Source of the DNA: Periplaneta americana
Lineage: Eukaryota > Arthropoda > Insecta > Blattodea > Blattidae
Assembly: GCF_040183065.1 (NCBI RefSeq)
Contig: NC_091120.1
Location: 172,953,988 to 173,017,987, forward strand
Reading direction: 5' to 3'
Length of the DNA stretch: 64,000 nucleotides
The translations under genes and the position numbers were made by a program. Positions within the stretch are counted from its first letter, which is position 1, and each line of letters starts with the position of its first letter. Below, piece after piece: positions 11,489 to 22,472 of the stretch. The notes beneath the pieces are model-generated. The model did not search any database and was not told the DNA's origin. It saw only the letters and a program-made list of their open reading frames with translations.

Positions 11489-13343
11489 CTGCAAAAGAAA
11501 CAATAATTTAGTATACAAGTATTTTCAATAACGATTGGAAGGGCAAGCAAGTAGAATGTGTCTTATTAGTTTATTTTTTACTTTACTAAATATAAACATA
11601 TCAATTATGCTTTGCATAAATGTTTTACAGAATGCTATCAATCATTGGAGGGGAGAGTACTATCATCATTATTTTTATGTGTTCAACTACAATGAACTAA
11701 TATTAAATAAAGTTAAGATAGAGATTCGAACCCTGTAACTATACAACCCGAGTAAGACACCACGTTACCACCCTGCCAAATATCTCAGTTATGTTTTGCT
11801 GTAGGTCTAACGTCAAGAGGTACTATTTTATGCAAAAATTCTGTATAATTTAACGATATTGTATACAAAACTCTGAACAAAAAATGGCACATTCATAACA
11901 GGAATTATAAAATAACCATATCAAATTAAAATATATTTACCTATAATATTTATAGTAAACACTAATAGGCCAACATTTACGCGATTCGCCCTGTTCCACA
12001 GATTTCGCTCGATTCCACCAGAAAGATATAATCGAGATCAATTTCGATATCTCGTTGCACGATAATAATTGATTACTTCATGTTATTTACGTGCTACTGC
12101 TGGAGAGCTCGGTCTGCTTGAAGATCAGCTCTAAATCATTAAACAGTTTGCTGTTATATTGTACACAAATTCGAATAATTTAAAGCGTAATATTAACCTT
12201 TTTATGAATTATTTCTTCGGTATGTCCTGAAAAGTAATTAAGTCACGTAAGACACCTCGATTTGATCCACAAACACCTATTTTTCTCTCGTGGAAGATAA
12301 AGTATTACGTTACGTTACGCTAATAATATGTCATTATGTAGTTACAAATAACTTGTGTATTCATCACCTCTATATTTTGAATGGCATTATGCTTGTCGCA
12401 GTATTTCTTTCGAACCCACGAATGACAATTTGAATTCGCGCCGTAATGGAGTAATGTGCCATAATATTCCTCATTGTGCAGATTTTTTTTTTTTAGAAAA
12501 ATATCACCGGAAAACCCTGTTACTTTTGTACTTTTGAATTAATTAATTTTCAAAATTTACATAAAAATAATATTGTTTAAATAATATTTTGATTGAGTGT
12601 GCCTAGGGCCTATATTGGCAAAAACAAGTGACGTAGGCCTATCATGTGGTGGAACCCGATTACTGTGATCTGTAATAGTCAGCAGCTATAACTTTTAAGA
12701 ATAACAGACTACTTTAATCTGAATTCAGACAAGGTCTTGAACATACAACCGTATTTATTAATTTCTTGTCTTATTTCTCAATTATAAGTTTATTTACTGT
12801 GTTCATAAAGTGGAAAGAGCATAATTATGACAAGTTTGTTGTGCTGATGGTAGCCCATAAATATTACAATAAATATATTCATTGGCATTATTTGGAATGT
12901 ATATTTAGGAATTGAATTATATCGTGTAGGCCTGTTTATTATTATATTATTGCCATGAAAGTCAAATCACGTGTGCCATTGGGCCACATTATGTGCCATT
13001 GGTCAATAATTACATATTCATTGCGATTGGTAGAAGTGGTACAGAATTATTCAAAAGTTATGACAACGAAAGTGTCTGATGTTATATTTTATATGTGTGA
13101 GAAGATTTGACCCACCTCGGCTCGAAGACTGTTTTTCTAATTAAGAAAAATAAAATCGTATTAATTTGCATTATATTTCAAGTAAACAGGAACAGTGTAA
13201 AGTTTGTCAATCAAACGCATTGTTATATTAAATCTGAATAGTGTTAACTTTATGACAAATTTACTTACAGAGATGTCACTTAGGGGAGCAGGGTAGTGCA
13301 ATTGCCCCCCCCCCCCACCGTCCCTAAGTTTAAGCTTAAAAAA
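11489..13343. other. Intergenic, FAM114A upstream side
   Basis: AT-rich sequence between FAM114A exon 1 and the first intergenic repeats. The FAM114A 5' UTR exon and promoter should lie here or a little further right, but I cannot place them. A C run at about 13305-13317 is the only marked feature. Confidence 0.4.
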
Positions 13344-13472
13344 TGTTGTTGTTGTTTTCTAATGCCAGGCATTTGACAATAAAGTCATTTGACCTCTTGC
13401 ACTCCAATATTTTTCAAAGATATTATCATGACCAGCCACTGAAGCACAGATTTTGAGGTGTTCCGAATCCAT
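13344..13472 (-). mobile_element. 3' end fragment of the 714-1399 retrotransposon family
   Basis: From GTTGTTGTTTTCTAATGCCA through GTTCCGAATCCA this matches the stretch starting at about 700 with a few substitutions, in the same orientation. It is therefore the 3' terminus of the same RNase H-containing non-LTR family, heavily 5' truncated. Both copies share the boundary near GTTGTTGTT, which marks the element's 3' end. Confidence 0.8.
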
Positions 13473-14440
13473 TAAAAAATAAATGAGTAGTATAGTCTAC
13501 TACTGAAAAAGTGTGAGAACTATTTACGGTACCGGCATACATACATTTCGATTGCACACTTTTAACAGTTTGTATCACTTAAGAATTTAGTTAGGCCTAT
13601 ACTTAATAACTTTCGTGTTCTAAAATGAAAACTAAGTGGTAAATTACCTAGTTGACTAGTTTCGACTTCGTATCAATCATCTACAGAACTAGTGAGATCT
13701 TTGCTTTTTCCTGTTTCTTCAGTTGTTTTGCTGGGGGTGCGTTTGTGTTGGTAGTGTGGAGTCGAATACTTTTAATATCAAAGTATTTAACTTTGTATAA
13801 GGGCATAAGAAATAAGAGACGAGATTTGTTAGGGCTAATTCAGGAAATTGTGTGTGGTAATGGCTTATCATCCTGCAGTGCCATACCCTGTTAGAAATGC
13901 ACCAGATATTCTTGTGTTTTAATCTGCTGCATGATTAAATGTTAGTATTTTCATCGTGTAAAATAAATGTATGAAAACTGTAGTCAAAGTCCTAGGCGAG
14001 AATTGGCAATGTTTTTTTTTTTTAATATATTCTAATTATTTGGAGTACCAGTAATGATCTGTTTTGGGGGGGGGGGGAAAGTAGATTGTATGAGCAATCA
14101 AGTCCATATTTTTCGGAATTTCTGGTAGGCCTATTATTTCTTTATTGCTTACAGATGTTAGGATTTGTGTGTTCACCTCTGGAGTGGCTAGGGAGTGTCA
14201 AGTTCATCTGCAATAGAATTTGGACAAATGAAATCGGAGATTTTATGTAGACTAATTTTTTACAATTTAACTGCATAGCCAGTCGGAAGAAACAATTGCA
14301 TGTCTCAAAGCAGCAATCTCGTTTGGTTTAAATCTATTTTTGTGGCCAAGTTTACCATGGAAAATAGTTCACAGGAAATAGGGAGGGACTAAACCACATA
14401 ATATACTGTATAAGGTTTTTCTTAAAAAACCTTGCCTCCC

Positions 14441-14689
14441 AGCCACCGGCATGGCTCAGTCAGTTAAGGCACTTGCCTGCCAGTCTGAAGTTACGTTTGG
14501 GCGCGGGTTCGATCCCCGCTTGGGCTGGTTACCTGGTTGGGTTTTTTCCGAGGTTTTCCTCAACCGTAATGTGAGTGCAAGGTAATCTATGGCGAATCCT
14601 CAGCCTCATCTCGCTATCACCAATCTCATCGATGCTAAATAACCTAGTAGTTGATACAGCGTTGTTAAATAACCAACAAACATGAAATA
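14441..14689 (+). mobile_element. tRNA-derived SINE, family B, with 17-bp target duplication
   Basis: Head with GGCATGGCTCAGTCAGTTAA and GCGGGTTCGATCCCCGC, then a TACCTGGTTGGGTTTTTTCC body, ending GCGTTGTTAAATAACC and an A-rich tail. The flanks AAAAAACCTTGCCTCCC at 14424-14440 and 14690-14706 are identical, a textbook target-site duplication. Related copies: 20494-20753 and 54610-54861. Lies between the two genes. Confidence 0.93.
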
Positions 14690-15458
14690 AAAAAACCTTG
14701 CCTCCCTCCTAGCAAAAATGAAATAATACCCTACTTAATACTTCTTTCCATTTTCAATTACCCAGGATTTTTAATTTGGTGAAGAGATTATTTTAGTCAG
14801 GTAAAACATAATCAAGGTGGACAACCCTCCTCCCTTGTGTACCACACTACTGAAATTGTTGAGGTTGAGAGAATTAGATTATTACTAGTCAATATTAATT
14901 CTGATTGGCATACACTTCATTTTTCATTTGTGCGTGACTGAGATGCAAAGCAAAATAATAAACTAAAGCTTGAACATTGCTCGGTTTAGGCAGTAAAAAT
15001 TTCTGAATATGATATTAAAAAAAAGCCTACTTAAAATAATGAGTAAGTTTTGTTAGAAGTATTCTGAAACAAGCTTTGGCTGCACTTTAAATATTGATGT
15101 AGAAAGGAGAGTAAGGATTACTAGCTCACTGAAATCCCTCCACAAGCTCTATCCCTGCCTGAACTTCTTTGATATTCATTTTTCCCACTATATCCGTCAT
15201 GTCAGATATGCACACATCGTGGAATATAAAAGGAATGTAATCCAGTGTTTCAATAAAATTCGTGGCCGATTTTTACTTTCAGATTAGGAATTACACATTT
15301 TCTCATGAAATTTCAGCCAGTGTAAATCCTTGGAATAAAATCTCGCTGAAAAGGTATTCCACATAAAACAAAATTAGAAATGCATAAGCAAGTAGAAGTT
15401 AAAGGTATTTGAAAAAATAAATTACCCATAAAACGAATATCTTGAGACCAATGCCCTA

Positions 15459-15663
15459 CCAGCATCGTAATGAATTTTGGGAGTTACAGTAAGTAGCGAA
15501 AACAGGTTCTGTGGACTAGCTATACTGGCTGGGAAGATCATTGTGGTACTCACACGTTATCTCCTACTGATTGGATGATCATTCACCTCTGCTAAGACTT
15601 GTGGACTTGAGACCAGCAGTCAGTTGGTTGGCCTTGCGCTTTTATTGGATGTTGCATTCAGGG

Positions 15664-15728
<65 letters not shown>
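15459..15728 (+). mobile_element. SINE family C, diverged 3' portion ending in (ATT)n
   Basis: CCAGCATCGTAATGAATTTT, GCTGGGAAGATCATTGTGG and GATTGGATGATCATTCACCT parallel the 6807-7160 copy. A short 5' piece (TTTTCTCATGAAATTTCAGC near 15298) is separated from it by about 140 unrelated bases, so the copy is rearranged or internally inserted. The end passes directly into the (ATT)n tract. Confidence 0.65.

Positions 15729-15729
<1 letters not shown>
15664..15729. repeat. (ATT)n microsatellite, about 22 units
   Basis: Perfect ATT triplets joining a SINE C tail on the left to the TTAC-repeat tail of a minus-strand LINE relic on the right. It translates into poly-Ile or poly-Tyr in open frames, which are not genes. 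Confidence 0.97.
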
Positions 15730-16490
15730 TACTTACTTACTTACTTATGGCTTTTAAGGAACCCGGAGGTTCATTGCTACTCTTACATAAGCTAGCCATC
15801 GGTCTTTATCCTGAACAAGATTAATCCAATCTCTACTATCATATCCCACCTCCCTCAAATCCATTTTATATTATCTATACGTCTCGGCCTCCCCAAAGGT
15901 CTTATTCTCTCTACCAACTGATACTATATGCATTTATGGATTTGCCCATACGTGCTACATGCCCTGCCCATCTCAAACATCTGGATTTAATGTTCCTAAT
16001 TATGTCAGGTGAAGAATAAAATGCATGCAGTTCTGCGTTGTGTAACTTTCTCCATTCTCCTATAACTTCATCCCTCTTAGTCCCAAATATTTTCCCAAAC
16101 ATCTTATTCTCAAACACCCTTAGCCTGTCTTCCTCTATCAAAGTGAGAGTCCAAGTTTCACAACCGTATAGAAGAACCGGTAACATAATTGTTTTATAAA
16201 TTCTAACTTTAAGGGCCATATTCATAGACATTCTTAGTGCGGGCTTCCAATGGATGATCAGCGAACTAACGTTTTTCGTATTCATAAACCAGTGTTAGCA
16301 ATATGATATGATATGAATCCTGTACAAGTAATCATTCGATAGCCGGGGCTAGTTTAGCTCGTAGCGCGGGCTAGCGAAATGTCTATGCATAGCACCCTAA
16401 GCTATTTTGAGAGCAGACTAAATGACAACAGCTTCTCAACCGAATAATAACAGGCATTTTCCATATTTATTTTGCGTTTAATTTTCTCTC
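15729..16490 (-). mobile_element. 5'-truncated non-LTR element with (TTAC)n tail, split by a MITE
   Basis: Minus-strand relic of the C-terminal end of a LINE reverse-transcriptase ORF (LYGCETWTLT, SSPDIIRNIKSRCLRWAGH). The 3' end is a TTAC tetranucleotide run at 15729-15746. The copy is interrupted by a 185-bp MITE at 16213-16397, after which it resumes with sequence matching the copy near 26225-26330. Same family as 25755-26520, 31890-32489 and 48640-49404. Confidence 0.85.
16213..16397. mobile_element. 185-bp MITE, PIF/Harbinger-like, TAA duplication
   Basis: Ends are inverted: GGGCCATATTCATAGACATT on the left and, read inverted from the right, GGGTGCTATGCATAGACATT. The flanks are TAA at 16210-16212 and 16398-16400. 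A 3-bp TAA/TTA duplication with ends starting GGG is the PIF/Harbinger pattern. It is non-coding, and it sits inside a LINE relic whose sequence continues on both sides. Confidence 0.85.
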
Positions 16491-17232
16491 CCCTCCTTTC
16501 CACCAAGTAACTTATGCAAATCTTAGACATTTAGCACTCAAACTGTTAAAAAAAAGTGTTATGTAACAACAAGTTAATATGTGCTACTACTAAAGCAGAC
16601 TTCTGCAAGTAGGAAAAATTGAAATTTTATTTTGGGCTCGATTTTTTGTTCTTTTCTAAACATTTTGCCACCCCTACGAATTTAGCACCCTGGGCCCATG
16701 TATCCCATGCGTATTTACGGGAAAACAGTTATATTACCGGTTAAGATAATTGTGTTGAACGTGTTGGTTCAAGTCCCAGAATTTTATGATTTGTAGTTCA
16801 CGAGAAAATTTTGTAATACTGGTAACTTACGACGAAATCATATTCCAACCGCATTTTATGATGTTCATAATACTGTATTTACCCGAATATAACCCGCCTC
16901 TGAATTTAAATCGCACCTACATACATTTTTAGGTTAATTTTTGGGAAAAAAGGAAAAAGGAAATTTCAGCACCTTACTTAACCTCTCAATGATGTACTGA
17001 TATGTGATAGTGAAATGGGTATCAATTAGATTAAATGATGAGACTAAATTACACCCAACCACTGATTTTATGCAAAATTAATTTCTGTAACTCACTACAA
17101 GTTGTCTGTAAAAACAGAGAAACAAAGTAGGTACACACACACATTCACTCATTCATTCATTCATTCACTGTCATTTTCCTCTTCTGTTGAGTCTGAAACA
17201 TTGTCATTGTCCCAAAGAATATCATCTTCACA

Positions 17233-17543
17233 CTCATCATGGTCTAGTGGTCAGAGCTATAGTTCATATGGTCCCGGGTTCGATTCCCGGTTAGAGCACA
17301 GGAATTTTTCCTTAAAGGGGATTATTCCTGTGTTCGTCCATGGTCTGGAATTTAGGTTAAGTTTAGATTTAAGACCTCTCCTGGCACCCCATTATCATAA
17401 TCATCCTATCACATCATAGGGGTAATGTAACTCCACCTTCCAGGCGCCCCAACCTCAGAAGTGGGTTACAACTAAGCCATGGCCAGGAAAGAAGACCAGA
17501 AATGTCGAAAGACAACCTGGTGGCATTGGATAAAAAAAAAAAA
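17233..17543 (+). mobile_element. SINE family A copy
   Basis: Same head (ATGGTCTAGTGGTCAGAGC, GGTTCGATTCCCGG) and same end (GGTGGCATTGGAT plus A12) as the copy at 5455-5776, with a short deletion between A and B boxes. Preceded by a CATT/ACAC microsatellite at about 17132-17167. Confidence 0.9.
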
Positions 17544-17860
17544 TTATTGTAATTCCTGTCAGTGCACAGTAATTCTGGAAAGTTATAAAGTCTCGATATT
17601 TAAGAAAATTATAGGCTATTCTAAGTTGTAATTGATTTGTTTGTAATGCTTCCAGTTAGGATTAACGGAAATGAACCCTGGTCTGTTGTACCATTGCAGT
17701 GGGAAGAACTTTATTTTTAAATTTGGGGAATTATAGAACACCTTATAAGATTATACATGGGAATTGAATTTTAGGTATGGGAAAGAAACGGCCAGTAATT
17801 TTTATGCCTCTTATTTAGAAATTCATTTTTACATACACTTCCTTAGCTCCATAGTATATA

Positions 17861-18960
17861 CAGGGACATCATTTTATTTTTACTTCAATTTTTATTGTAC
17901 CTGAGTTTTTGAATGTATTTCACTCCCACCCCTTCTACTAATGAAGCTCAATCGTCCTCCACACAGATCCAAGACTGCATATACAGTCATATTAGCCTTA
18001 CGGTCATAGTAAACAGTACATTCCACAAATATATGTTCGTGTTTTCCAGTGACGAAAGAGCTTTCAATATTGAATAATTTTCGCACAGATACTGTCGTCC
18101 ATTTGCCTACGTCGTATCCAAGTTTCCTCCACCAGCTTTTATTCGCCAGCCAGTGGCTGGGCTGTCTTAGCTCTTTTCTGAGAACATTAATTTCTGTTAG
18201 GAATTGGACGTCTACGTAATATTATACAACTGTTTAAAATAACTTAAATAAAAGGGCCTCATTAAGTAATTAACTGTCACGTGATTTCCCCCCTTTCTAC
18301 GACCCTACAACATAACCACTGGAACGGACAGTAGATAGTATGTCTGAGTAATTTTATCTTTTCGGATCGGGCAGAAGTGAAGATTGAATTTACAGTGTGT
18401 AAGGTTCTCTTTTATAGAGTAGGTACAGAATTATTTCAACATGAGTTACTAGTACGAAGGACGAAACTGGTAATTGGGATTAGATACAATAGTCTATAGT
18501 GCGATAATATGCACATTGGAACTGAAGCCTGTATCGAAATGAACGGCCACCATTTTAAAAAATGTGTTTAAATATCCATATTACGATTATTTTTCAATTT
18601 AACTTCATTCTCTATAGTGTACGTTAATGTGCTGTGGACAGTGTAATATACACTGCATAATGAATACGTCCACATGGAAAGCTCAGTTCGTGAGTAAAAA
18701 CACTCATTGTTAATACTGTACTGTATTTTGATTAAACAAAAACCTAATGAAAATTATCAAACTTAAAATCGCGATATTTCCTAATTTACGTAAATTGATG
18801 AACTACTTTTCTTCCCTCCTATACCTAGTAAAGTGATTTGTTTGTACATTACTCCAATATCATCGAACTCCAGTCGTGGAAGGGGGTAGCAAACGGCGTT
18901 GATCCGAAGGTATAGCCAGGTCAATATTAAAAATGTTTGTAAAATAAAATGATGTCCCTG
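17861..18960. mobile_element. 1.1-kb DNA transposon relic with 20-bp perfect TIRs
   Basis: CAGGGACATCATTTTATTTT at 17861-17880 is repeated exactly as its inverted complement at 18941-18960. TATA flanks both ends, so the duplication is TA or TATA. Interior frames are short (64 and 65 codons, minus) and match no family I know. Ends starting CAGGG next to TA are compatible with Tc1/mariner-type elements, but this is not proven. It lies just upstream of the PFAS coding start, in the intergenic or 5' UTR-intron region. Confidence 0.8.
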
Positions 18961-18964
18961 TATA

Positions 18965-19448
18965 ATGTAAATTTTCATGAAGTTGAATTAGACTTAGGTG
19001 CTCTACACTGAATTTCTAGGATATTCTACTTTTCTTTTAGTTAGGAAACTGCTGTTTTAAGTCATTAACATGCTTATGAAGTAATTGTGAACGATTATCA
19101 CTGTTTGTATCTTTTCAGTGTATTCTATGTAAATCCATCATGCGACAGAGTTGTGTCATTCGGTACGTAGTATTTGCCTCCACACCAGTGTCAGAGTTCA
19201 TGCAGTTTTATCTCTTTACGTCTCTTCTATGACGTCGGTACATTGAAACCTTCTCTGATAACCTCTTTATTCCTTGTTTCTATGCTTGTAAGTCAGTCAG
19301 CATAAGACCCCAGCTGTGATTATCACCATAGGAACATAAAAAGTCTGTAACACTTGTTCTAAGTGCCAGTAGACCATATCTTGCTCTGACTAATAACCTC
19401 AGTTTTAAAACTCGTTTGAGTTCAGTTGATGCTTTGTGACTCTTGCAG
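18965..19448. other. PFAS upstream sequence, intron before first coding exon
   Basis: Single-copy-looking sequence ending in CTCTTGCAG at 19440-19448, a plausible 3' splice site. If used, the true promoter and a 5' UTR exon lie further left. I cannot place a transcription start. Confidence 0.4.
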
Positions 19449-19458
19449 ATAGTTCAAG

Positions 19459-19727
19459 ATGGTGATTGTTAGGTTTTACCGAAAGCCTGGACTTAGCTCA
19501 GCAGCTACTGCTACGAAATTAAGGCAACTGAGACAGAATACACCCTTGGTACGTGAGCTCCAGACAGAATTGTGCTTCAATGTGGAGACAACATCTTCGT
19601 TTACAGAATCAGAGTTGGAGAAGATAAGTTGGATTCTTGGATCTCCCTTTGAACCACAAAATCTTACTACAGAACCAAATCTCCATGGAGTGTATCATGG
19701 AAGCTTGCTTATTGAGATAGGACCAAG
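19459..19727 (+). CDS. PFAS: PFAS coding exon 1 (residues 1-89), start codon
   Basis: ATG at 19459 opens MVIVRFYRKPG, matching the PFAS N-terminus. The segment continues through VRELQTELCFNVET and LHGVYHGSLLIEIGPR. This is the PurS-like N-terminal domain. The donor is CCAAG/GTATGT; the exon ends in phase 2, leaving Arg90 split. The start is chosen because it is the first Met after the acceptor at 19448 and lines up with the family N-terminus. Confidence 0.95.
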
Positions 19728-20039
19728 GTATGTTAAACCAAATACAGGTTTTATTTCTTGTGGGTTTTGTAAAATAGAAATAGTATTTAACCAGCAATAA
19801 CTAAATTATTTGAATATATTTTGTCATGGCAGCTTAAATATAATTTTATTGGTGAGTTACATGATGTCTGTATTTGTTATGTCGAATAAAAACTCAATTT
19901 AATCGGTAAATACCTCATCTCAATATTTATTAAAATTGTACCTTAACAGATAAATAAGTTATCTCAGTATAAAATACAATAAAATTGAATAAAATATATA
20001 ACATTGCTTATGCCAAATAAAATCATAAAATTCTAATAG

Positions 20040-20900
20040 TAAATAATGAGTTTTTTCAGTATTTGTCATGATATCTTATGTCAAGTAAAAGTAAATTATC
20101 TCAGTATTTTTAATAGGTACATAAATTATCTCTATATTTGTCATGACTTATACCAAATAAAAGCATAATTGTAATAGTAAATAATAAATTATTTCAGTAT
20201 TTGTCTTGATACATTATGTCAAGTAAAAGTAAATTATCTCAGATTTTAAATAGGTACATAAATTATGTCTATATCTGTCATGGCTTATACCAAATAGAAG
20301 TATAATTCTAATAGTATATAATGAGTTATTTCAGTATTTGTCATGATACCTTATGTCAAGTAAAGGTAAATTATCTCGGTATTTTTAACAGGTACACACA
20401 AATTACCTCCATATCTGTCATGGTTTATACCAAATAAAAGCATAATTATAATAGTAAAAATAAGCTATTTCAGTATTTGCTGTGTAAAATAGTGAGCCAC
20501 TGGCATAGCTCAGGTGATAGGTGCATTTGCCTGCTGACTTGAAGCTGTGCTCGGGCATGGGTTCGATTCCCATTTGGGCTGATTACCTGGTTCCATTTTT
20601 TCAGGTTTTTCCCAATTGTAACACTAATGCTAGGTAATCACTTGCCAAATGCTCGGCTTCATGTTGCCAAATACTATCTTGCTATCATCAATTCCTTCAA
20701 CACTTTAATAACCTAGTAAGTTAGTTGGTATAGATCATTAAATAAGAGATTAAAAATTGGGTAAAGTGAAAGCCTAATAACATTTAAAAAATAAATAAGA
20801 AATTATTTCAGTATTTGTTGTGCCAGGTAAAAGTATAATTTATGAGGGAAATAAGTTCTTTTAAATAGTATTTTTAAAGAATAGTGTCAAGTAAAAGTAG
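20040..20900. repeat. About 138-bp tandem minisatellite, roughly 4-5 units
   Basis: The phrase TCAGTATTTG recurs at 20056, 20194, 20331 and 20470, giving steps of 138, 137 and 139 bases, with CAAGTAAAAGTAAATTATCTC inside each unit. Weaker related units extend left to about 19885. A SINE (20494-20753) interrupts the array and the repeat motif resumes at about 20800. Within PFAS intron 1. Confidence 0.88.
20494..20753 (+). mobile_element. SINE family B copy inside the 138-bp array
   Basis: GGCATAGCTCAGGTGATAGG and GGGTTCGATTCCCATTTGGG give the tRNA-like head; the GATTACCTGGTTCC body and ATAACCTAGTAAGTTAG end parallel the 14441-14689 copy with more substitutions. The array resumes after it, so it inserted after the array formed. 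Confidence 0.82.
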
Positions 20901-20939
20901 GATTAATGGGTTAGCTAATAAGTAATTTTATTGTATAAT

Positions 20940-21320
20940 TTCAATGGAAAAGACCTTTGGCTGAGCGTGCCAATGCTCTACTGACTGAACTACTCAGGAA
21001 CTATCAGACATTGGCTCAATTTTTCCCTTTATATCCACATACCTCAAGTGGGCTGACAAGACGTCAAAGACCCAACATTGAGTGCACACAAACTCTGTGT
21101 GATTTGAATTGTGGAATTGTGGTTTTCTGTTAATGAACAGTGACATATATTATGCAAATTTTCTGTTAACGAACAGTGATGTATATTATGCACCACAATT
21201 CAAGCCGGGTACGAATCCCTGCCCCAGAACAATTTTTCCCTTGAAATTATTCACGTCAGCTTCACAGGGAACTATACCTGAAAGCCAGATTTGCAAAGTA
21301 ATTTTATTGCAAATGTATTA
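20940..21320. mobile_element. Old copy of the fold-back tRNA-like SINE family
   Basis: Starts AATTTCAATGGAAAA, has a decayed antisense tRNA-like block (CCAATGCTCTACTGACTGAA), the shared body (CCTCAAGTGGGCTGACAAGA, TTCTGTTAACGAACAGTGA repeated) and ends with a partial sense tRNA block and CTGAAAGCCAGATTTGCA. The arrangement matches the cleaner element at 24121-24523. Confidence 0.72.
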
Positions 21321-22029
21321 AGTAGTCCAGTGTAGCAGTATGTTATATTGTATGATGAAAATTCTCGTTTATCTTATTGGAGAACTTCACAGTACATTAC
21401 TACACCCACATGACGTGTCCAGCAGATTTTAGGTTAAAGTTTACATTTCTTTTATTCGTGAGATATCTTTCTGATATGAGTTGGTTGATCTAAAGTCCTT
21501 TCATAATAAGTGATGAAATTTCATTAGTATGAACTGCAGTCTCTCTCCATTACTTATATGAATGATATTGCTCAGTGAAAACTTTATAATGATCTTTACC
21601 CACATGATGAAATCATTATTGATCAGTAACACACTTCTTTTTATGTTCATTATGTGATTTCAATTGAATGCTATTATGAGCTTACAGTTCGGGACATTTA
21701 TTGTAAATTGGCATCCTAATAATTTCTAGTAATTGTAAATTAAGTATTTATAACAGAGATGTAAATAACTGTAACCCTAAAATACTTGGTGAAACAGTAT
21801 TCTCTACTATACGGATATTCAGTAATAATACTCGTAATATGAGCTTACAGCTCTCTGGAAACATTTATATGAAGAATTACTGACCTTAGACAAAATTCGC
21901 CTGTAAATTCTATTAATTTTGTAATGGAAACACTTTTATGAGAAAATATTTTATCCAAGGATAACTGTTACTCCTTTGCCACATTGTTATCCCATTAGTG
22001 TTAATTAAGACCTTTTCCCCCCAGAAGGG

Positions 22030-22295
22030 ATTTATACTAAACCGAGAGGTGGAGGGGGGGGGGTGGAACCAATAGAAAAACATCTTAATTCCAGCAATGG
22101 TTGAACATAAGTGTTCATTATTTGGGATCGGAAACTTTTCTTGACAAAATTCATGTTGGAAAACATACTTTCGCACACATATATTGACGATCCAGACATT
22201 GTCAGCACATATTTAAAAAACTTGGGCAAATTAGGGTATGAATCGTTATCAAGAGAGAGCCAAGACTTTCCCTGAAATAATTCACAACGTAACAC
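22030..22295 (-). pseudogene. hAT-type transposase C-terminal relic
   Basis: Minus-strand frame reads YPNLPKFFKYVLTMSGSS, then SMFSNMNFVKKSFRSQIMN. This fits the C-terminal dimerisation region of hAT transposases and their domesticated relatives (the pattern with FS.MN..K...RS.L). Only about 60 residues survive and the N-terminal catalytic part is not seen, so it is a fossil fragment. A G-run (about 22052-22062) interrupts the 3' side. Confidence 0.7.
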
Positions 22296-22387
22296 TGATG
22301 TTTATGCATCTGTGGATCAAATATTGTTTTAGGATTTAGGGGACGTGTAAGTGTTATATTATTCTCTGAAATATTTTTACTGCTTTT

Positions 22388-22388
22388 A

Positions 22389-22471
<83 letters not shown>
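22388..22471. repeat. (ATT)n microsatellite, about 28 units
   Basis: Uninterrupted ATT triplets in PFAS intron 1. On the minus strand it yields a poly-Asn frame that is not a gene. Neighbouring sequence (22480-24100) holds a G11 run at about 22882 and no recognisable gene. Confidence 0.97.

Positions 22472-22472
<1 letters not shown>

Noticed and set aside
15571-15824. Open frames with poly-Ile or poly-Tyr
   Set aside because: Read-through of the (ATT)n microsatellite.
17892-18978. Two minus-strand frames of about 65 codons within the TIR element as a transposase
   Set aside because: Too short and lacking any DDE or other transposase motif I recognise.
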